Assembly: GCA_041664945.1 (NCBI GenBank)
Contig: JBAYJY010000029.1
Location: forward strand, 1 to 34,870
Origin: JBAYJY01 sp041664945
GTDB taxonomy: Bacteria > UBP15 > UBA6099
Length of the DNA stretch: 34,870 nt
Direction: 5' to 3'
The translations under genes and the position numbers were made by a program. Shown piece by piece: positions 1-8,147 of the stretch. Every line of letters begins with the position of its first letter. Position 1 is the stretch's first letter. The notes below the pieces were generated by a model. It was not told where the DNA came from, made no database searches, and saw nothing but the letters and a program-made list of their open reading frames with translations.

Positions 1-1
1 G

Positions 2-502
2 ATCGTTAAAATCGGCGGACGCATCACTTCTGAAAATGTAATGGGATTATTGGAAGACTACGAGATAGCCGTCGACGCTTGCGATAACTTTCCGACCCGC
101 TATCTAATGAACGACGCGTGCGTTTTACAGAATAAAACTTATGTGCATGGAAGCGTGTTTCAATTCGAGGGGCAGACGACGACGTTCGCGCGGAGAGACG
201 GACCTTGCTACAGGTGCCTGTTTCCGACGCCGCCGGACCCGGAGATTGCGCCGCGCGGAAACGATCTCGGACTTCTCGGCGTGATGCCCGGCGTGATCGG
301 AATGATCGAGGCGGTTGAAACGCTGAAGGCGCTGCTCGGCCTCGGCGTTTCTCTTTCGGGACGCCTGCTTTTATTCGACGCTCTTAAATTGAGATTCAAG
401 GAATTGAATATTCGGCGCGACCCGGAATGCAGAGTCTGCGGCGACAACCCTGAAATAGTTTTGATTAAACCGGAAGAATTATCCTATCAGCCTATCATTT
501 AA
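2..502 (+). CDS. ThiF/MoeB/HesA-type adenylyltransferase, 5'-truncated
   Basis: The open frame runs in from the left edge, so the N-terminal nucleotide-binding part is missing. The visible part has the E1-like signature of ThiF/MoeB enzymes: an ACDNFPTRYLMND stretch, a GSVFQFEGQ stretch, and two Cys pairs (CYRC and CRVC) that bind the structural zinc. Family members adenylate the C-terminal Gly-Gly of a sulfur-carrier protein (MoaD or ThiS) for molybdopterin or thiazole synthesis. No rhodanese domain follows: the protein ends about 20 residues after the second Cys pair, as in short MoeB/ThiF proteins. MoeB and ThiF cannot be separated without the missing upstream neighbours. Confidence 0.88.
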   Translation: MVKIGGRITSENVMGLLEDYEIAVDACDNFPTRYLMNDACVLQNKTYVHGSVFQFEGQTTTFARRDGPCYRCLFPTPPDPEIAPRGNDLGLLGVMPGVIGMIEAVETLKALLGLGVSLSGRLLLFDALKLRFKELNIRRDPECRVCGDNPEIVLIKPEELSYQPII

Positions 503-543
503 TTAAGATACAAAAGCGCTTGCCTTGAATTCGGGGATATAAA

Positions 544-969
544 TCACCCCGCGATTTTCCTGCTCAACTGCGAGAAGATGATCGCAACGTAAATTGCGAC
601 TGCAATTACTATCGGGATGCCGTACACTACTGCTTTGTCGGCGAAAAAATCGAACTGCGAGGCGACCGTTTGCTGCGTTGTTGCGACTGTCGTCGGCGCT
701 GCGGCGCTTGCGATTCTTGCCGCCATTATTGTGGGCGACAGCAGAAGACCAACACCGGAGATGATCAGGCCGGTGATGAGCGTCAGGATCGCTCTCGCTT
801 TTCCGTTGGTCTTGCTTTTTTCAACTAAATTACCGAACGATATTTTTTGTCTGGAGGACCTTTCGTGGAAAATCATTATTTCGTGTCTTCGCGCCGCTGG
901 CATGGAATGGGTTCTGTACATTTCGTAACCGTCCTTCGTTTTGATGGTTGATATAAGGTCAATAAACAT
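544..969 (-). CDS. Unrecognised small membrane protein with two TM segments
   Basis: I do not recognise this 141-residue protein. It has a basic, soluble N-terminal part (about residues 1-55) with several Arg/His, then two clear hydrophobic segments (about 57-92 and 113-134) separated by an Ala/Thr/Gln-rich stretch, and ends in a short basic tail. The + strand reading of the same region (617-928) has no comparable organisation. The ATG at 969 has only a weak ribosome site; the ATG at 921 has AAGGA about 10 nt upstream and is a reasonable alternative start, giving 125 residues. The gene faces the moeB/thiF-like gene, and the 3' ends are about 40 nt apart with a short GGGG/CCCC hairpin at 533-552 between them. 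Confidence 0.5.
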   Translation of the reverse strand: MFIDLISTIKTKDGYEMYRTHSMPAARRHEIMIFHERSSRQKISFGNLVEKSKTNGKARAILTLITGLIISGVGLLLSPTIMAARIASAAAPTTVATTQQTVASQFDFFADKAVVYGIPIVIAVAIYVAIIFSQLSRKIAG

Positions 970-1156
970 GCCAGCCTGCCGAGGCGCCCCGAAAAGTCCG
1001 GCTTGCTCGAAAAACCTTCTTTTTAACCGGCGGTTTTTTATGAAAATATTTTTAAGTTGTCGCGATAGCCTCGAATTCCTTTACTGTTTTTGTGTCGCGC
1101 CGGCGCTACATTGTTGCCGTAGCAGCGCTACGCTTGAGACATTCCGGCGTTTCAAT
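970..1156. other. Gene-free divergent spacer
   Basis: This stretch lies between the 5' ends of the unrecognised membrane protein and the sugar transferase. I see no convincing gene. It holds a small perfect hairpin at 1118-1132 (CGTAGC, AGC loop, GCTACG) with no T-run, so it is not a standard terminator, and an AT-rich patch around 1040-1060. Some of it is presumably the promoter region of the leftward gene, but I could not pick a clear -10/-35 pair for that direction. Confidence 0.4.
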
Positions 1157-1185
1157 TTGAAAAGAATGTTCTTTATAGATATAAT
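1157..1185 (+). promoter_or_regulatory. Strong sigma70-type promoter for the 1280-13123 gene array
   Basis: The -35 box is TTGAAA (1157-1162), followed by exactly 17 nt and a perfect TATAAT (1180-1185). The predicted transcription start is near 1192, leaving a leader of about 88 nt before the ATG at 1280. It is the best sigma70-like promoter in the window and heads a long run of same-strand genes. Confidence 0.75.
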
Positions 1186-1279
1186 TCTTGTCTAAGTAAT
1201 AGAGTACAGAAATCAGACGCATGCGGCGGCTGTGGATTTATTGTTGGGATAATTCGGAGCGCGCCGCGGGGAAGCGTTC

Positions 1280-2581
1280 ATGCTGAAGAAAAGCTGGTTG
1301 GTCGCGATTATCGACGCGGTTCTCGTGAACCTTTGCATTGTGTCCGTATTCTCAGTGCGTTTTTCTGGCAGCGTTCCGGCGCGGAATATGGTCGCTTACA
1401 AGAACACTTTCTTTTATATCACAGCGGCGTTTGCGTTGGTTTTTTACCTGCAGGGTCTTTACGACAACGACGAAAATGACGACGGAGTGGCGATAATATT
1501 CAAAGCGATTTCCGCCGTGACGTTCGGAACCGTATCCCTGATGGCGTTGACCTTCGTCAATCGGGCTTTCGCCTTTCCGAGAACCGTAATAGCGATTTCA
1601 TATGTAGTCATGATCGCGCTGTTTGGAATATGGCATCTGTTCGTGCACCAGCGTTTTTTGTTGAGTCTGCCGGGCAGGCGGCTTGTGGTTTTCGGCGGCT
1701 CCGACCGCGCGGACCATCTGGAAAAATGCATAAATAACGAGGGGCGCCGGTTCAAGTTCATCGGGGCTGTTCCGGATGGGGACACGAATGCGCTCGAAGA
1801 GCTTCTCGGCTCAGGACGCGCTGAAAGCGTCATAATCGCCGATGATGTGCCGCGAAGCCACGAACTTGCTTTCGAGTTGTTCATCAAATATCCGGAAGTC
1901 TCTTTTTATCTGTTGCCGCGAGTGGCTGATATAATCGTCGGCGCCAGGCACCAGACGGTAATCGGCGATGCGCCGCTAATCGCGCTCGGCCGAAGGGCGG
2001 CTGTGGGACGCTTCTTTATGGTTAAACGGGCGATGGATTTTTCAGCGTCATTTCTCGGACTCATCATTCTGTCGCCTCTGTTTCTGCTCGTCGCGCTTGC
2101 GATCAAGCTGACTTCCCGCGGCCCTGTTTTTTATTCCCAGCCGCGCATCGGTTTCCACGGCCGCGCATTTCAAATCATTAAATTCCGCACAATGATCGAG
2201 AATGCCGAGGAACCGACAGGCCCGACGCTTTCCAACGAGAGCGACCCGCGCGTGACTCCGGTCGGCCGGATTCTGCGCCGGCTGAAAATTGATGAACTGC
2301 CGCAGATGATCAACGTGCTGCGCGGCGAGATGAGCCTCGTCGGCCCGCGGCCGGAGAGGCCTGAGTTCGTTCAGCGTTTCGAGGAGGCTTACCCGGCTTA
2401 CACGCACCGGAAACAGGCTCTCCCCGGCATAACCGGACTCGCGCAAATCAACGGCCGCTATGAAACCGACCCGTCGCTGAAACTTAAATACGACCTGATT
2501 TATATTTACAACTATAGGCCGCGCATGGATATAGCCATTCTCTACCAGACGTTTCAATTTGTCATGCGTGAAAATATTTAA
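1280..2581 (+). CDS. Polyprenyl glycosylphosphotransferase (initiating sugar transferase)
   Basis: This protein should transfer a sugar-1-phosphate from a UDP-sugar to undecaprenyl phosphate at the inner membrane, the first step of exopolysaccharide or O-antigen assembly. The 433-residue layout matches the WbaP/WcaJ (PHPT) family: hydrophobic helices in about the first 125 residues, a central CoA-binding-like domain starting at RRLVVFGGS (133-141), one more hydrophobic helix near 245-270, then the catalytic domain. That domain has the FRTM motif, a KIDELPQ segment with the conserved acidic pair, SLVGPRPE, and PGITGLAQINGR. A GAAG sequence lies a few bases before the ATG. Sugar specificity cannot be read from sequence. 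Further polysaccharide genes (flippase, polymerase) are not adjacent; the next genes are glycerate kinase and a glycosyltransferase. Confidence 0.92.
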   Translation: MLKKSWLVAIIDAVLVNLCIVSVFSVRFSGSVPARNMVAYKNTFFYITAAFALVFYLQGLYDNDENDDGVAIIFKAISAVTFGTVSLMALTFVNRAFAFPRTVIAISYVVMIALFGIWHLFVHQRFLLSLPGRRLVVFGGSDRADHLEKCINNEGRRFKFIGAVPDGDTNALEELLGSGRAESVIIADDVPRSHELAFELFIKYPEVSFYLLPRVADIIVGARHQTVIGDAPLIALGRRAAVGRFFMVKRAMDFSASFLGLIILSPLFLLVALAIKLTSRGPVFYSQPRIGFHGRAFQIIKFRTMIENAEEPTGPTLSNESDPRVTPVGRILRRLKIDELPQMINVLRGEMSLVGPRPERPEFVQRFEEAYPAYTHRKQALPGITGLAQINGRYETDPSLKLKYDLIYIYNYRPRMDIAILYQTFQFVMRENI

Positions 2582-2626
2582 GAAATTAAAAACTTCGAAC
2601 ATGCGCGGATGGCGGAAGGAAAAATA

Positions 2627-3760
2627 ATGAGAATCGTGATCGCATCTAATCCGTTCAAGGGAAGCATGTCCGGGATCGAGGTTGCAGACAGGATCGCGGC
2701 CGGGTTCAAAGCCGGCCTCGGCCGCGTTGCGATTGATAAGGTTCCGATAGCCGACGGCGGCGACGGGACGCTGGACGCTGTCTCGTCGGGCGTGAAATCG
2801 GAACGGATATACAAGACAGTCGCGGATCCGCTCTGGAGGCGCAGGAAGGCGGACTACCTTCTGATCGACGGAGGCAGGACGGCGGTTGTCGAGATGGCGC
2901 GCGCCTCCGGACTCGCCTTGCTGAAAAGCAATGAGCGCAATCCGGAGAAGGCCACGACGTTCGGGACGGGCGAACTGATCCGGGACGCGCTCGAACGCGG
3001 AGTAAAACGGGTTATAATCGGAATCGGCGGCAGCGCTACAAACGACGCCGGAAGCGGGATCGCAGCCGCGCTCGGCTGCCGGTTTCTTGACGCGGCCGGG
3101 AAAGAGATCAAGCCATGCGGCGGCGAACTGATCCGCATTGCGAGCGTCGATTTGAAGCGGCTTCACAAGCGCGTTCGGGAGGTCGAGTTCGTGGTTGCGA
3201 CAGACGTGAGGAACCCGTTGCTCGGGCCGAACGGGGCGTCGGCGGTCTATTCGCCGCAGAAGGGAGCTTCTCCCGCGCAGGCGAAGCGGCTGGAGGCGGC
3301 GCTGAAGCATTTTTCGAGCGTGGCTGAACAGGACGCCTGCCGCTCGTTGCGCAACGAGCCGGGCGCGGGGGCCGCGGGCGGCGCCGGATACGGACTTCTC
3401 GTTTTTCTGAACGCGAAGCTGACGCCGGGCATCGAGATGATGATTGACATAACGCAACTTGAGAAGCGCGTGAGGAAAGCCGATCTCGTCGTCACCGGCG
3501 AGGGGCGCATGGATTCCCAGTCTGCGGAGGGCAAGGCGCCGTTCGGCGTGCTGAATCTCGCGAGGAAACACGGCGTTCCGGTGATAGCTTTCTGCGGCTC
3601 AGTGGAGGGCGAAGAGAGTTTGCGGGAGGCCGGATTCGCCGCGGTTTTTCCGATCGTGGACAGGCCGATGACTCTCGGGAAGGCGATGGCCGAAGGCGGC
3701 CCGCTGCTCGAACAAGCGGCGCGCCGGGCGGCGTGGCTGATCAAAGCGGGAATAAAATAG
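2627..3760 (+). CDS. glxK: Glycerate 2-kinase (GlxK/GarK family)
   Basis: The enzyme phosphorylates D-glycerate with ATP, feeding glyoxylate- or serine-derived glycerate into glycolysis. The start MRIVIASNPFKGSMSG, the VPIADGGDGT motif, the GIGGSATNDAG glycine-rich loop and VTGEGRMDSQS are hallmarks of the type I glycerate kinase fold; the 377-residue length is normal. I place the start at the ATG at 2627 because a GGAAGGA ribosome site precedes it by 7 nt and the family begins exactly there. An in-frame ATG at 2609 adds six residues but has no good ribosome site. It lies 45 nt after the sugar transferase. The functional link to the envelope genes around it is unclear. Confidence 0.92.
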   Translation: MRIVIASNPFKGSMSGIEVADRIAAGFKAGLGRVAIDKVPIADGGDGTLDAVSSGVKSERIYKTVADPLWRRRKADYLLIDGGRTAVVEMARASGLALLKSNERNPEKATTFGTGELIRDALERGVKRVIIGIGGSATNDAGSGIAAALGCRFLDAAGKEIKPCGGELIRIASVDLKRLHKRVREVEFVVATDVRNPLLGPNGASAVYSPQKGASPAQAKRLEAALKHFSSVAEQDACRSLRNEPGAGAAGGAGYGLLVFLNAKLTPGIEMMIDITQLEKRVRKADLVVTGEGRMDSQSAEGKAPFGVLNLARKHGVPVIAFCGSVEGEESLREAGFAAVFPIVDRPMTLGKAMAEGGPLLEQAARRAAWLIKAGIK

Positions 3761-3800
3761 CGATGAATGATTTGAAAATATACAAGGGAATGAGTTTCTG

Positions 3801-4532
3801 ATGGGAGACGCGCTTGTCGTGCTTCCAACGTACAATGAGCGGGGAAACATCGCCGCTGTTCTGGAGGGAGTTCTCGCGCAGGGCGAACGTTTTGAGGCGC
3901 TGGTGGTGGACGACCAGTCGCCGGACGGGACTGCGGATGCGGTTCGCGAGAAGTTCGGAACCAATCCGCGCGCGCATTTGTTAGTGAGGAGCGGGCCGCG
4001 CGGGCGCGGACTCGCCGGGGCTGAAGGGTTCCGGTGGGCGATTGAAAGGAAATACGATTACATAATCGAGATGGACGCTGACGGATCGCACGATCCGGCG
4101 ACGCTGCCGGCGCTGCTTGAGGCGCTGGGGCGGGCGGATGTGGCGATCGCTTCGCGGCTTGTTCCCGGAGGCGGCGAGGAAGGCCGCGGAATCGCGAGAC
4201 GTTGGATCACTAAAGCGGCAAACGCTTATCTGCGGCTGGCGCTGGGCCTGAAGGTGAGGGACTGCACGACAGGTTACCGCGGTTTCAGGCGGTCGGCGCT
4301 CGAAGCGGTTCCGTGGGATCGAATCAGGGCGGCCGGGCCGGCCATAGTGCAGGAGATATTGTACGCCGTCGCGGTTCGCGGGTTTTCCATAGAGGAGATA
4401 CCGTTTGTGTTTCGCGAGCGCGACTGGGGAAAGTCGAAGTTGAGGATCGGAATGTTGCTCGCAGGGTTGGCCGATGCGGCGCTGATGCGCAAGAGGCTCG
4501 ACGCTAAACCCGGCGAAGGAAAGACGTTATGA
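3801..4532 (+). CDS. GT2 glycosyltransferase, DPM1/polyprenol-phosphate mannosyltransferase-like
   Basis: This is a 243-residue GT-A fold transferase that probably moves a hexose (mannose or glucose) from a nucleotide sugar to a polyprenyl phosphate on the cytoplasmic face of the membrane. It shows VVLPTYNERGNI at the N-terminus, VVDDQSPDGTAD, the metal-binding EMDADGSHDP, and CTTGYRGFRR, all typical of the DPM1 branch. There is no C-terminal transmembrane domain, so it resembles the soluble-type enzymes. An AAGGGA ribosome site sits about 11 nt before the ATG. Its last bases overlap the lptC-like start (ATGA), indicating co-translation with an LPS-export component. Confidence 0.88.
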   Translation: MGDALVVLPTYNERGNIAAVLEGVLAQGERFEALVVDDQSPDGTADAVREKFGTNPRAHLLVRSGPRGRGLAGAEGFRWAIERKYDYIIEMDADGSHDPATLPALLEALGRADVAIASRLVPGGGEEGRGIARRWITKAANAYLRLALGLKVRDCTTGYRGFRRSALEAVPWDRIRAAGPAIVQEILYAVAVRGFSIEEIPFVFRERDWGKSKLRIGMLLAGLADAALMRKRLDAKPGEGKTL

Positions 4533-5161
4533 AATTCGAATCCGCGGGACGTTTGTTTTACATGGCGCTGGTTCCGATTGTTGTCGGCGGCTTGGCGTTC
4601 GCGATATACTTTTTCGTTTTTTCGCCGTCGAGAAGCGGCAGACCGGTCGAACCGGAAGCGAAGCTGACGGAACCGAAAGCCGACGGCAAAACGGAAAGCG
4701 ATCCAGTGATGCCGAACGTGGAGGTTGAAAAACCGGAGATATCGCATCTCGTCAACGGGCAGGTGGCGTGGACGGTCAGCGCGGATTCTGTGAAGTCTGA
4801 CGCCGAAACAGGGATAACGAAGCTGTTCAATTCGCACGGCCTGTTTGTGCGAGGCAAGGACAGCGGCCTCGATTTCAGCGGGCCGATGACCGTGTACAAC
4901 GCGAAAGAGAAAAGCGTGCGTGTTGAGGGCGACATACAAGGCAGGCTGTTGCCGGAAGAACACACGCTGACGGCGCAAAGCATAGATTGGAACGAGAAGA
5001 GCGGAAAAGTTGTAGCGGAGAAAATCGTTATACAAATAGGCAAAGCTAAGTTGACAGGCGGACGCATGGAATTGACGCCTGACAGCCGAAGGGCGTCGTT
5101 CTCCGGCGGAGTGAAAATAGAGATGCCGGTGGAGCGGAAGACGCTGCGAAGGGGAATCTGA
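4529..5161 (+). CDS. lptC: LptC-like LPS export protein
   Basis: LptC is the single-pass inner-membrane, periplasm-facing subunit that receives LPS from LptBFG and hands it to LptA. This 210-residue protein has one N-terminal membrane helix (about residues 10-31), a Pro/Glu/Lys linker, and a beta-rich periplasmic domain with repeating strands such as SADSVKSD, MTVYNAKEKSVRVEGD and SIDWNEKSGKVVAEK, typical of the LptC/OstA fold. AAGGA lies 8 nt before the ATG, which overlaps the glycosyltransferase stop codon. No lptA, lptB or kdsC gene is next to it, which is unusual. It is the strongest single indication in the window of an LPS-bearing outer membrane. Confidence 0.82.
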   Translation: MKFESAGRLFYMALVPIVVGGLAFAIYFFVFSPSRSGRPVEPEAKLTEPKADGKTESDPVMPNVEVEKPEISHLVNGQVAWTVSADSVKSDAETGITKLFNSHGLFVRGKDSGLDFSGPMTVYNAKEKSVRVEGDIQGRLLPEEHTLTAQSIDWNEKSGKVVAEKIVIQIGKAKLTGGRMELTPDSRRASFSGGVKIEMPVERKTLRRGI

Positions 5162-5163
5162 AA

Positions 5164-6048
5164 TTGGCGCAGAATTGCAGAAAACATCCGGATCGGGAGT
5201 CGATGTCTTTTTGCGTTAAATGCGGCTGTCCGATGTGTCCCGAATGTGAACGGCCGTTCAATGGCAGGCCTTACTGCGCGGAGTGTCTAAAGAAGCATCG
5301 GTCGGGCAAGCCGGAGAAAGTTTTGTCGGAAGCGCCGGTTTCGGGCGCCGCGCCGTCAGCGCAGGCGGCTCCTGCCCGGAAGCGCAATTTGCTGGCATCT
5401 ATCGCCGCGGCGGGCCGAAGGGCCGGAAGCGGCCTGAAATCCGGAAGCGGCGGCCCGGCTCCCGGCGCCTCCGCGATTCCAAAGGAATTGAGGCGCATCG
5501 CGGCGCGCCTGATTGATATAATTATAGCGGCGGCTTTTTCAATCCCGTTCTCATGGCTGTTCCGCATAATTACATATCAATGGATGAAGGACGTAGGCGG
5601 CATGGGGTACGATCTCAGCTTGTATTTCGCCGGATTGCTTGTCGGCTCAGTATATTTCATTTTTGGCGAATGGCGGTACGGAAAGACAGCGGGGAAATGG
5701 CTTTTAGGTTTGAAAGTGGTGTCATACGGAGACGGAAGGAAACTGGCGCTCGGCGGCGTTTTCTGGCGGTGGATCGGGTTCATGGCGTCGATGTTCTGGG
5801 CTTACATAGGCTACCGTATCGCGCTGATAATTATTAATATATTAGGAATATTCAAGGCAGACACGCCGTATTACGCATATCTTGGAGCGGTGGCGTCGGC
5901 GATAGCGATTTTTACGATATTTTCTCTCGGGCTTCTGATCACGTTCGTGGGGAAATACAAGCGTGGTTTTCATGACCTTCTCGGCAGAAGCATAGTGGCC
6001 GAAGAAATAATAAAAGAAAGAGGTAAAACGAGTGAAGGTAAAAGTTGA
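5164..6048 (+). CDS. RDD-family membrane protein with N-terminal B-box-like zinc finger
   Basis: The 294-residue protein joins two modules. Residues 1-46 contain ten closely spaced Cys/His (C5, H8, C17, C20, C22, C25, C28, C38, C41, H45), a pattern resembling B-box/GRF-type zinc fingers found at the N-terminus of many bacterial membrane proteins. An Ala/Gly/Ser-rich linker (about 50-105) leads to an RDD domain (about 107-285) with the RRIAARLIDII signature and several TM helices. RDD proteins have been linked to ion exchange and stress tolerance, but most are uncharacterised. The start is TTG at 5164, two bases after the lptC stop, chosen because AAGGGGA lies 8 nt upstream and the Cys motif begins at residue 5. 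The 3' end overlaps lysA. Confidence 0.8.
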   Translation: MAQNCRKHPDRESMSFCVKCGCPMCPECERPFNGRPYCAECLKKHRSGKPEKVLSEAPVSGAAPSAQAAPARKRNLLASIAAAGRRAGSGLKSGSGGPAPGASAIPKELRRIAARLIDIIIAAAFSIPFSWLFRIITYQWMKDVGGMGYDLSLYFAGLLVGSVYFIFGEWRYGKTAGKWLLGLKVVSYGDGRKLALGGVFWRWIGFMASMFWAYIGYRIALIIINILGIFKADTPYYAYLGAVASAIAIFTIFSLGLLITFVGKYKRGFHDLLGRSIVAEEIIKERGKTSEGKS

Positions 6049-7375
6049 AAAATATCCCGCGGCGGCGGTAAAAAACGGGCGGCTGTATTTCGGCGGAGCG
6101 GACACCGTCGCGCTCGCCAAGCGATTCGGAACTCCGTTGTATCTATTCGACGACGCGACATTTCGCGGAGCCTGCCGGGCGTTTCGGAAGGCGTTTGAAA
6201 GCAAGTATGAAGATGTCATGATTGTTTTCGCGTGCAAAGCGAATGCGATGCTGTCGGCGATGCGATTGGCGGCCGAGGAGGGTCTCGGGCTCGATGTGGC
6301 CAGCGCAGGCGAGCTTACGGGCGCGATTCTGGCCGGCGGCGATCCTGAAAAAATAATCTTTCACGGCAGCTACAAAAAAGAGGAAGAAATAGAGATGGCG
6401 CTGTTGGCGGGAGTCGGCCGGATTGTTCTCGATTCGGATTTCGAAGCGGACACGGTGGACCGCGTGGCGAAGCGGCTCGGCGTGAAGGCGCGCGTTTTGC
6501 TGCGCGTGACGCCGGGAATAGACGCGCACGTTCACGAGATGGTGCAGGTCGGCAAGCTCGACACGAAATTCGGAGTTCCGTTGAAGGGCGGCGAGGCGCT
6601 TCGTCTGGTGGGTCGGATCATAAAAAAGAAAAATATCGAATTCATGGGAATTCACTGCCATATCGGCTCGCAGATATTGGACGCCGACCCATATCGGCTC
6701 GCGATTCAACGAATGGTTTCGTTCATAGCCGAGTTGCGGGACGAATACGGAGTCCTGATCATCGATCTGGATATCGGAGGCGGTTTTCCGGTGCGGTACG
6801 ACTCGAAACAGGCGCTTCCGACTCCGGAAAAATTTGCAGCGGCGGTTTGCCCGGCGCTTCTCGCCGAGTTGCGCGCGAAAGGGATTCCGGAACCGCGCTT
6901 GATTCTCGAGCCCGGCCGCAGCCTCGCTGGTCCGGCCGGGATGACTCTCTATACGGTAGGGCCGGTCAAGGCGATTCCTGGCGTTAGAAATTACGCGTCG
7001 GTTGACGGGGGTTTGTCGGACAATCCGCGGCCCGGTTTGTATGGCGCTTTGTACGAAGCGGTGATAGCGAACCGGCCGGAGGAAAAGAAAGGCCTGAAAA
7101 AATTCCGGGTTAGCGGCCGCCATTGCGAGACGGACACTCTGATTCCGGATATCGAGTTGCAGGATCCGCGGCCCGGCGATGTTCTGGCCGTGTTCACTAC
7201 GGGCGCGTATAACTACTCGATGTCCGGGAATTACAATAAATTCCCGAGGCCGGCGACTGTTCTTCTGAGCGGCGGCAAGCCGGAGATCGTTGTCCGACGT
7301 GAGACTCACGACGATCTTTATAACTGCGAGATAATGCCCGCGAGGCTGAAAAATGCAAAGAAGAAAAAGAAATAA
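6032..7375 (+). CDS. lysA: Diaminopimelate decarboxylase
   Basis: LysA is the PLP-dependent enzyme that converts meso-diaminopimelate to lysine. The 447-residue protein has the PLP lysine in FACKANAM (K69), GIHCHIGSQILD (about 206-217), the glycine loop DIGGGFP (247-253), EPGRSLAG (293-300), VDGGLSDNPRPGLYG, and the catalytic Cys in SGRHCETDT (C365) with GAYNYSMSGNYN near the C-terminus. Starting at GTG 6032 is supported by AGAGG 8 nt upstream and by the Lys/Tyr-rich opening typical of the family. It overlaps the RDD gene by 17 nt and the downstream lipoprotein gene by 23 nt. The Lys-rich tail is slightly longer than usual. Confidence 0.95.
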   Translation: MKVKVEKYPAAAVKNGRLYFGGADTVALAKRFGTPLYLFDDATFRGACRAFRKAFESKYEDVMIVFACKANAMLSAMRLAAEEGLGLDVASAGELTGAILAGGDPEKIIFHGSYKKEEEIEMALLAGVGRIVLDSDFEADTVDRVAKRLGVKARVLLRVTPGIDAHVHEMVQVGKLDTKFGVPLKGGEALRLVGRIIKKKNIEFMGIHCHIGSQILDADPYRLAIQRMVSFIAELRDEYGVLIIDLDIGGGFPVRYDSKQALPTPEKFAAAVCPALLAELRAKGIPEPRLILEPGRSLAGPAGMTLYTVGPVKAIPGVRNYASVDGGLSDNPRPGLYGALYEAVIANRPEEKKGLKKFRVSGRHCETDTLIPDIELQDPRPGDVLAVFTTGAYNYSMSGNYNKFPRPATVLLSGGKPEIVVRRETHDDLYNCEIMPARLKNAKKKKK

Positions 7376-8147
7376 TTTCGAACGGCTGTCGAGATTCGCG
7401 CTGCTCATATCGGCGGCGTTGTTTGTGGCCGGCACATCCGGATGCGGCTCGGCGTTGCGCTATAAATTGCCCGGCGGGAAAACGCTCGTGTATGGGATGT
7501 CTTCAGTGGTGAGCTGGGACGAAGATGGAAAAGAAGTCCGGGCAAAAGCCACAAAGAAGAACATGGAAATTACGGCTGACGTTCTGGACTGTATCGCCGG
7601 CAAATGCCTGATTAACCTCAAAGCGCGGCTGTCAGACGGCGCCAGCGATCCGGTTAAAGGCTCTTCGCTTGGCGAGTTGGAGATACGGATAGATAGATCG
7701 GGACGGATAATTCAGGGATCCGGGATGGGCCTGCCTTTGGAAACGAGGCTTCTGTTTCCAGTTTTGCCGAATACACGGCTGAAGAACAATCAGAAGTGGA
7801 GCGAGCCATTCGATCGGAAAATGACTCAGGCTAAAAAGAAGATAAGGCTTGAGCATGAGTTTTTGGGAAAAACAATGCGAGGCGGCCGCCAGTGTTACCA
7901 CATCAGGGGAACCGCGTCATTCGTATACAGCCGGGTGTTGGGCATAAAGGAAAAGAATTTGATCGGCACGGCAACCACTAATTATAAGTACTCTGAGGAC
8001 TTCTATCTTTCGCTCGACGGCTATCCGCTGGACATGATCGTCAAGGAGGAGAGCCGGCGCGTATTTGTGGACAATTACACAGGCGAAACGGTGATAACAA
8101 TCGAAGATGCGTTGAATACAGAGCTTGCGTTGTTGAGGATCGAATGA
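7353..8147 (+). CDS. Putative exported protein or lipoprotein of unknown function
   Basis: I do not recognise the family. The 264 residues begin with a basic N-region and a hydrophobic core (about 13-27) followed by Gly-Cys (C31), so the protein is exported. The residues before C31 (Thr-Ser-Gly) are only a weak lipobox, so lipidation is plausible but not certain. The rest is rich in beta-forming, alternating sequence, with two further Cys in the first third (DCIAGKCL) that could form a disulfide. GAGG lies 7 nt before the ATG. The gene overlaps lysA upstream and shares an ATGA junction with the nucleotidyltransferase downstream, so it is clearly part of the co-transcribed set. Confidence 0.65.
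   Translation: MQRRKRNNFERLSRFALLISAALFVAGTSGCGSALRYKLPGGKTLVYGMSSVVSWDEDGKEVRAKATKKNMEITADVLDCIAGKCLINLKARLSDGASDPVKGSSLGELEIRIDRSGRIIQGSGMGLPLETRLLFPVLPNTRLKNNQKWSEPFDRKMTQAKKKIRLEHEFLGKTMRGGRQCYHIRGTASFVYSRVLGIKEKNLIGTATTNYKYSEDFYLSLDGYPLDMIVKEESRRVFVDNYTGETVITIEDALNTELALLRIE

Noticed and set aside
533..552. GGGG/CCCC hairpin between the moeB/thiF-like gene and the small membrane protein
   Set aside because: The stem is only 5 bp with a 10-nt loop and lacks a T-run in either direction, so I do not call it a terminator.
1091..1104. A 14-nt sequence, TGTGTCGCGCCGGC, also found at 21210-21223 in the hppA leader
   Set aside because: Chance 14-mer matches are expected several times in 35 kb of both strands, and the two copies share no flanking similarity.
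2048..3571. Long leftward open frame opposite the sugar transferase and glycerate kinase genes
   Set aside because: It is Arg/His/Ala-rich with no domain pattern, and both genes on the other strand are unmistakable. It is a GC-driven shadow.
6143..7435. 430-codon leftward frame opposite lysA
   Set aside because: The lysA frame has every catalytic motif; this one is an Arg-rich antisense shadow.
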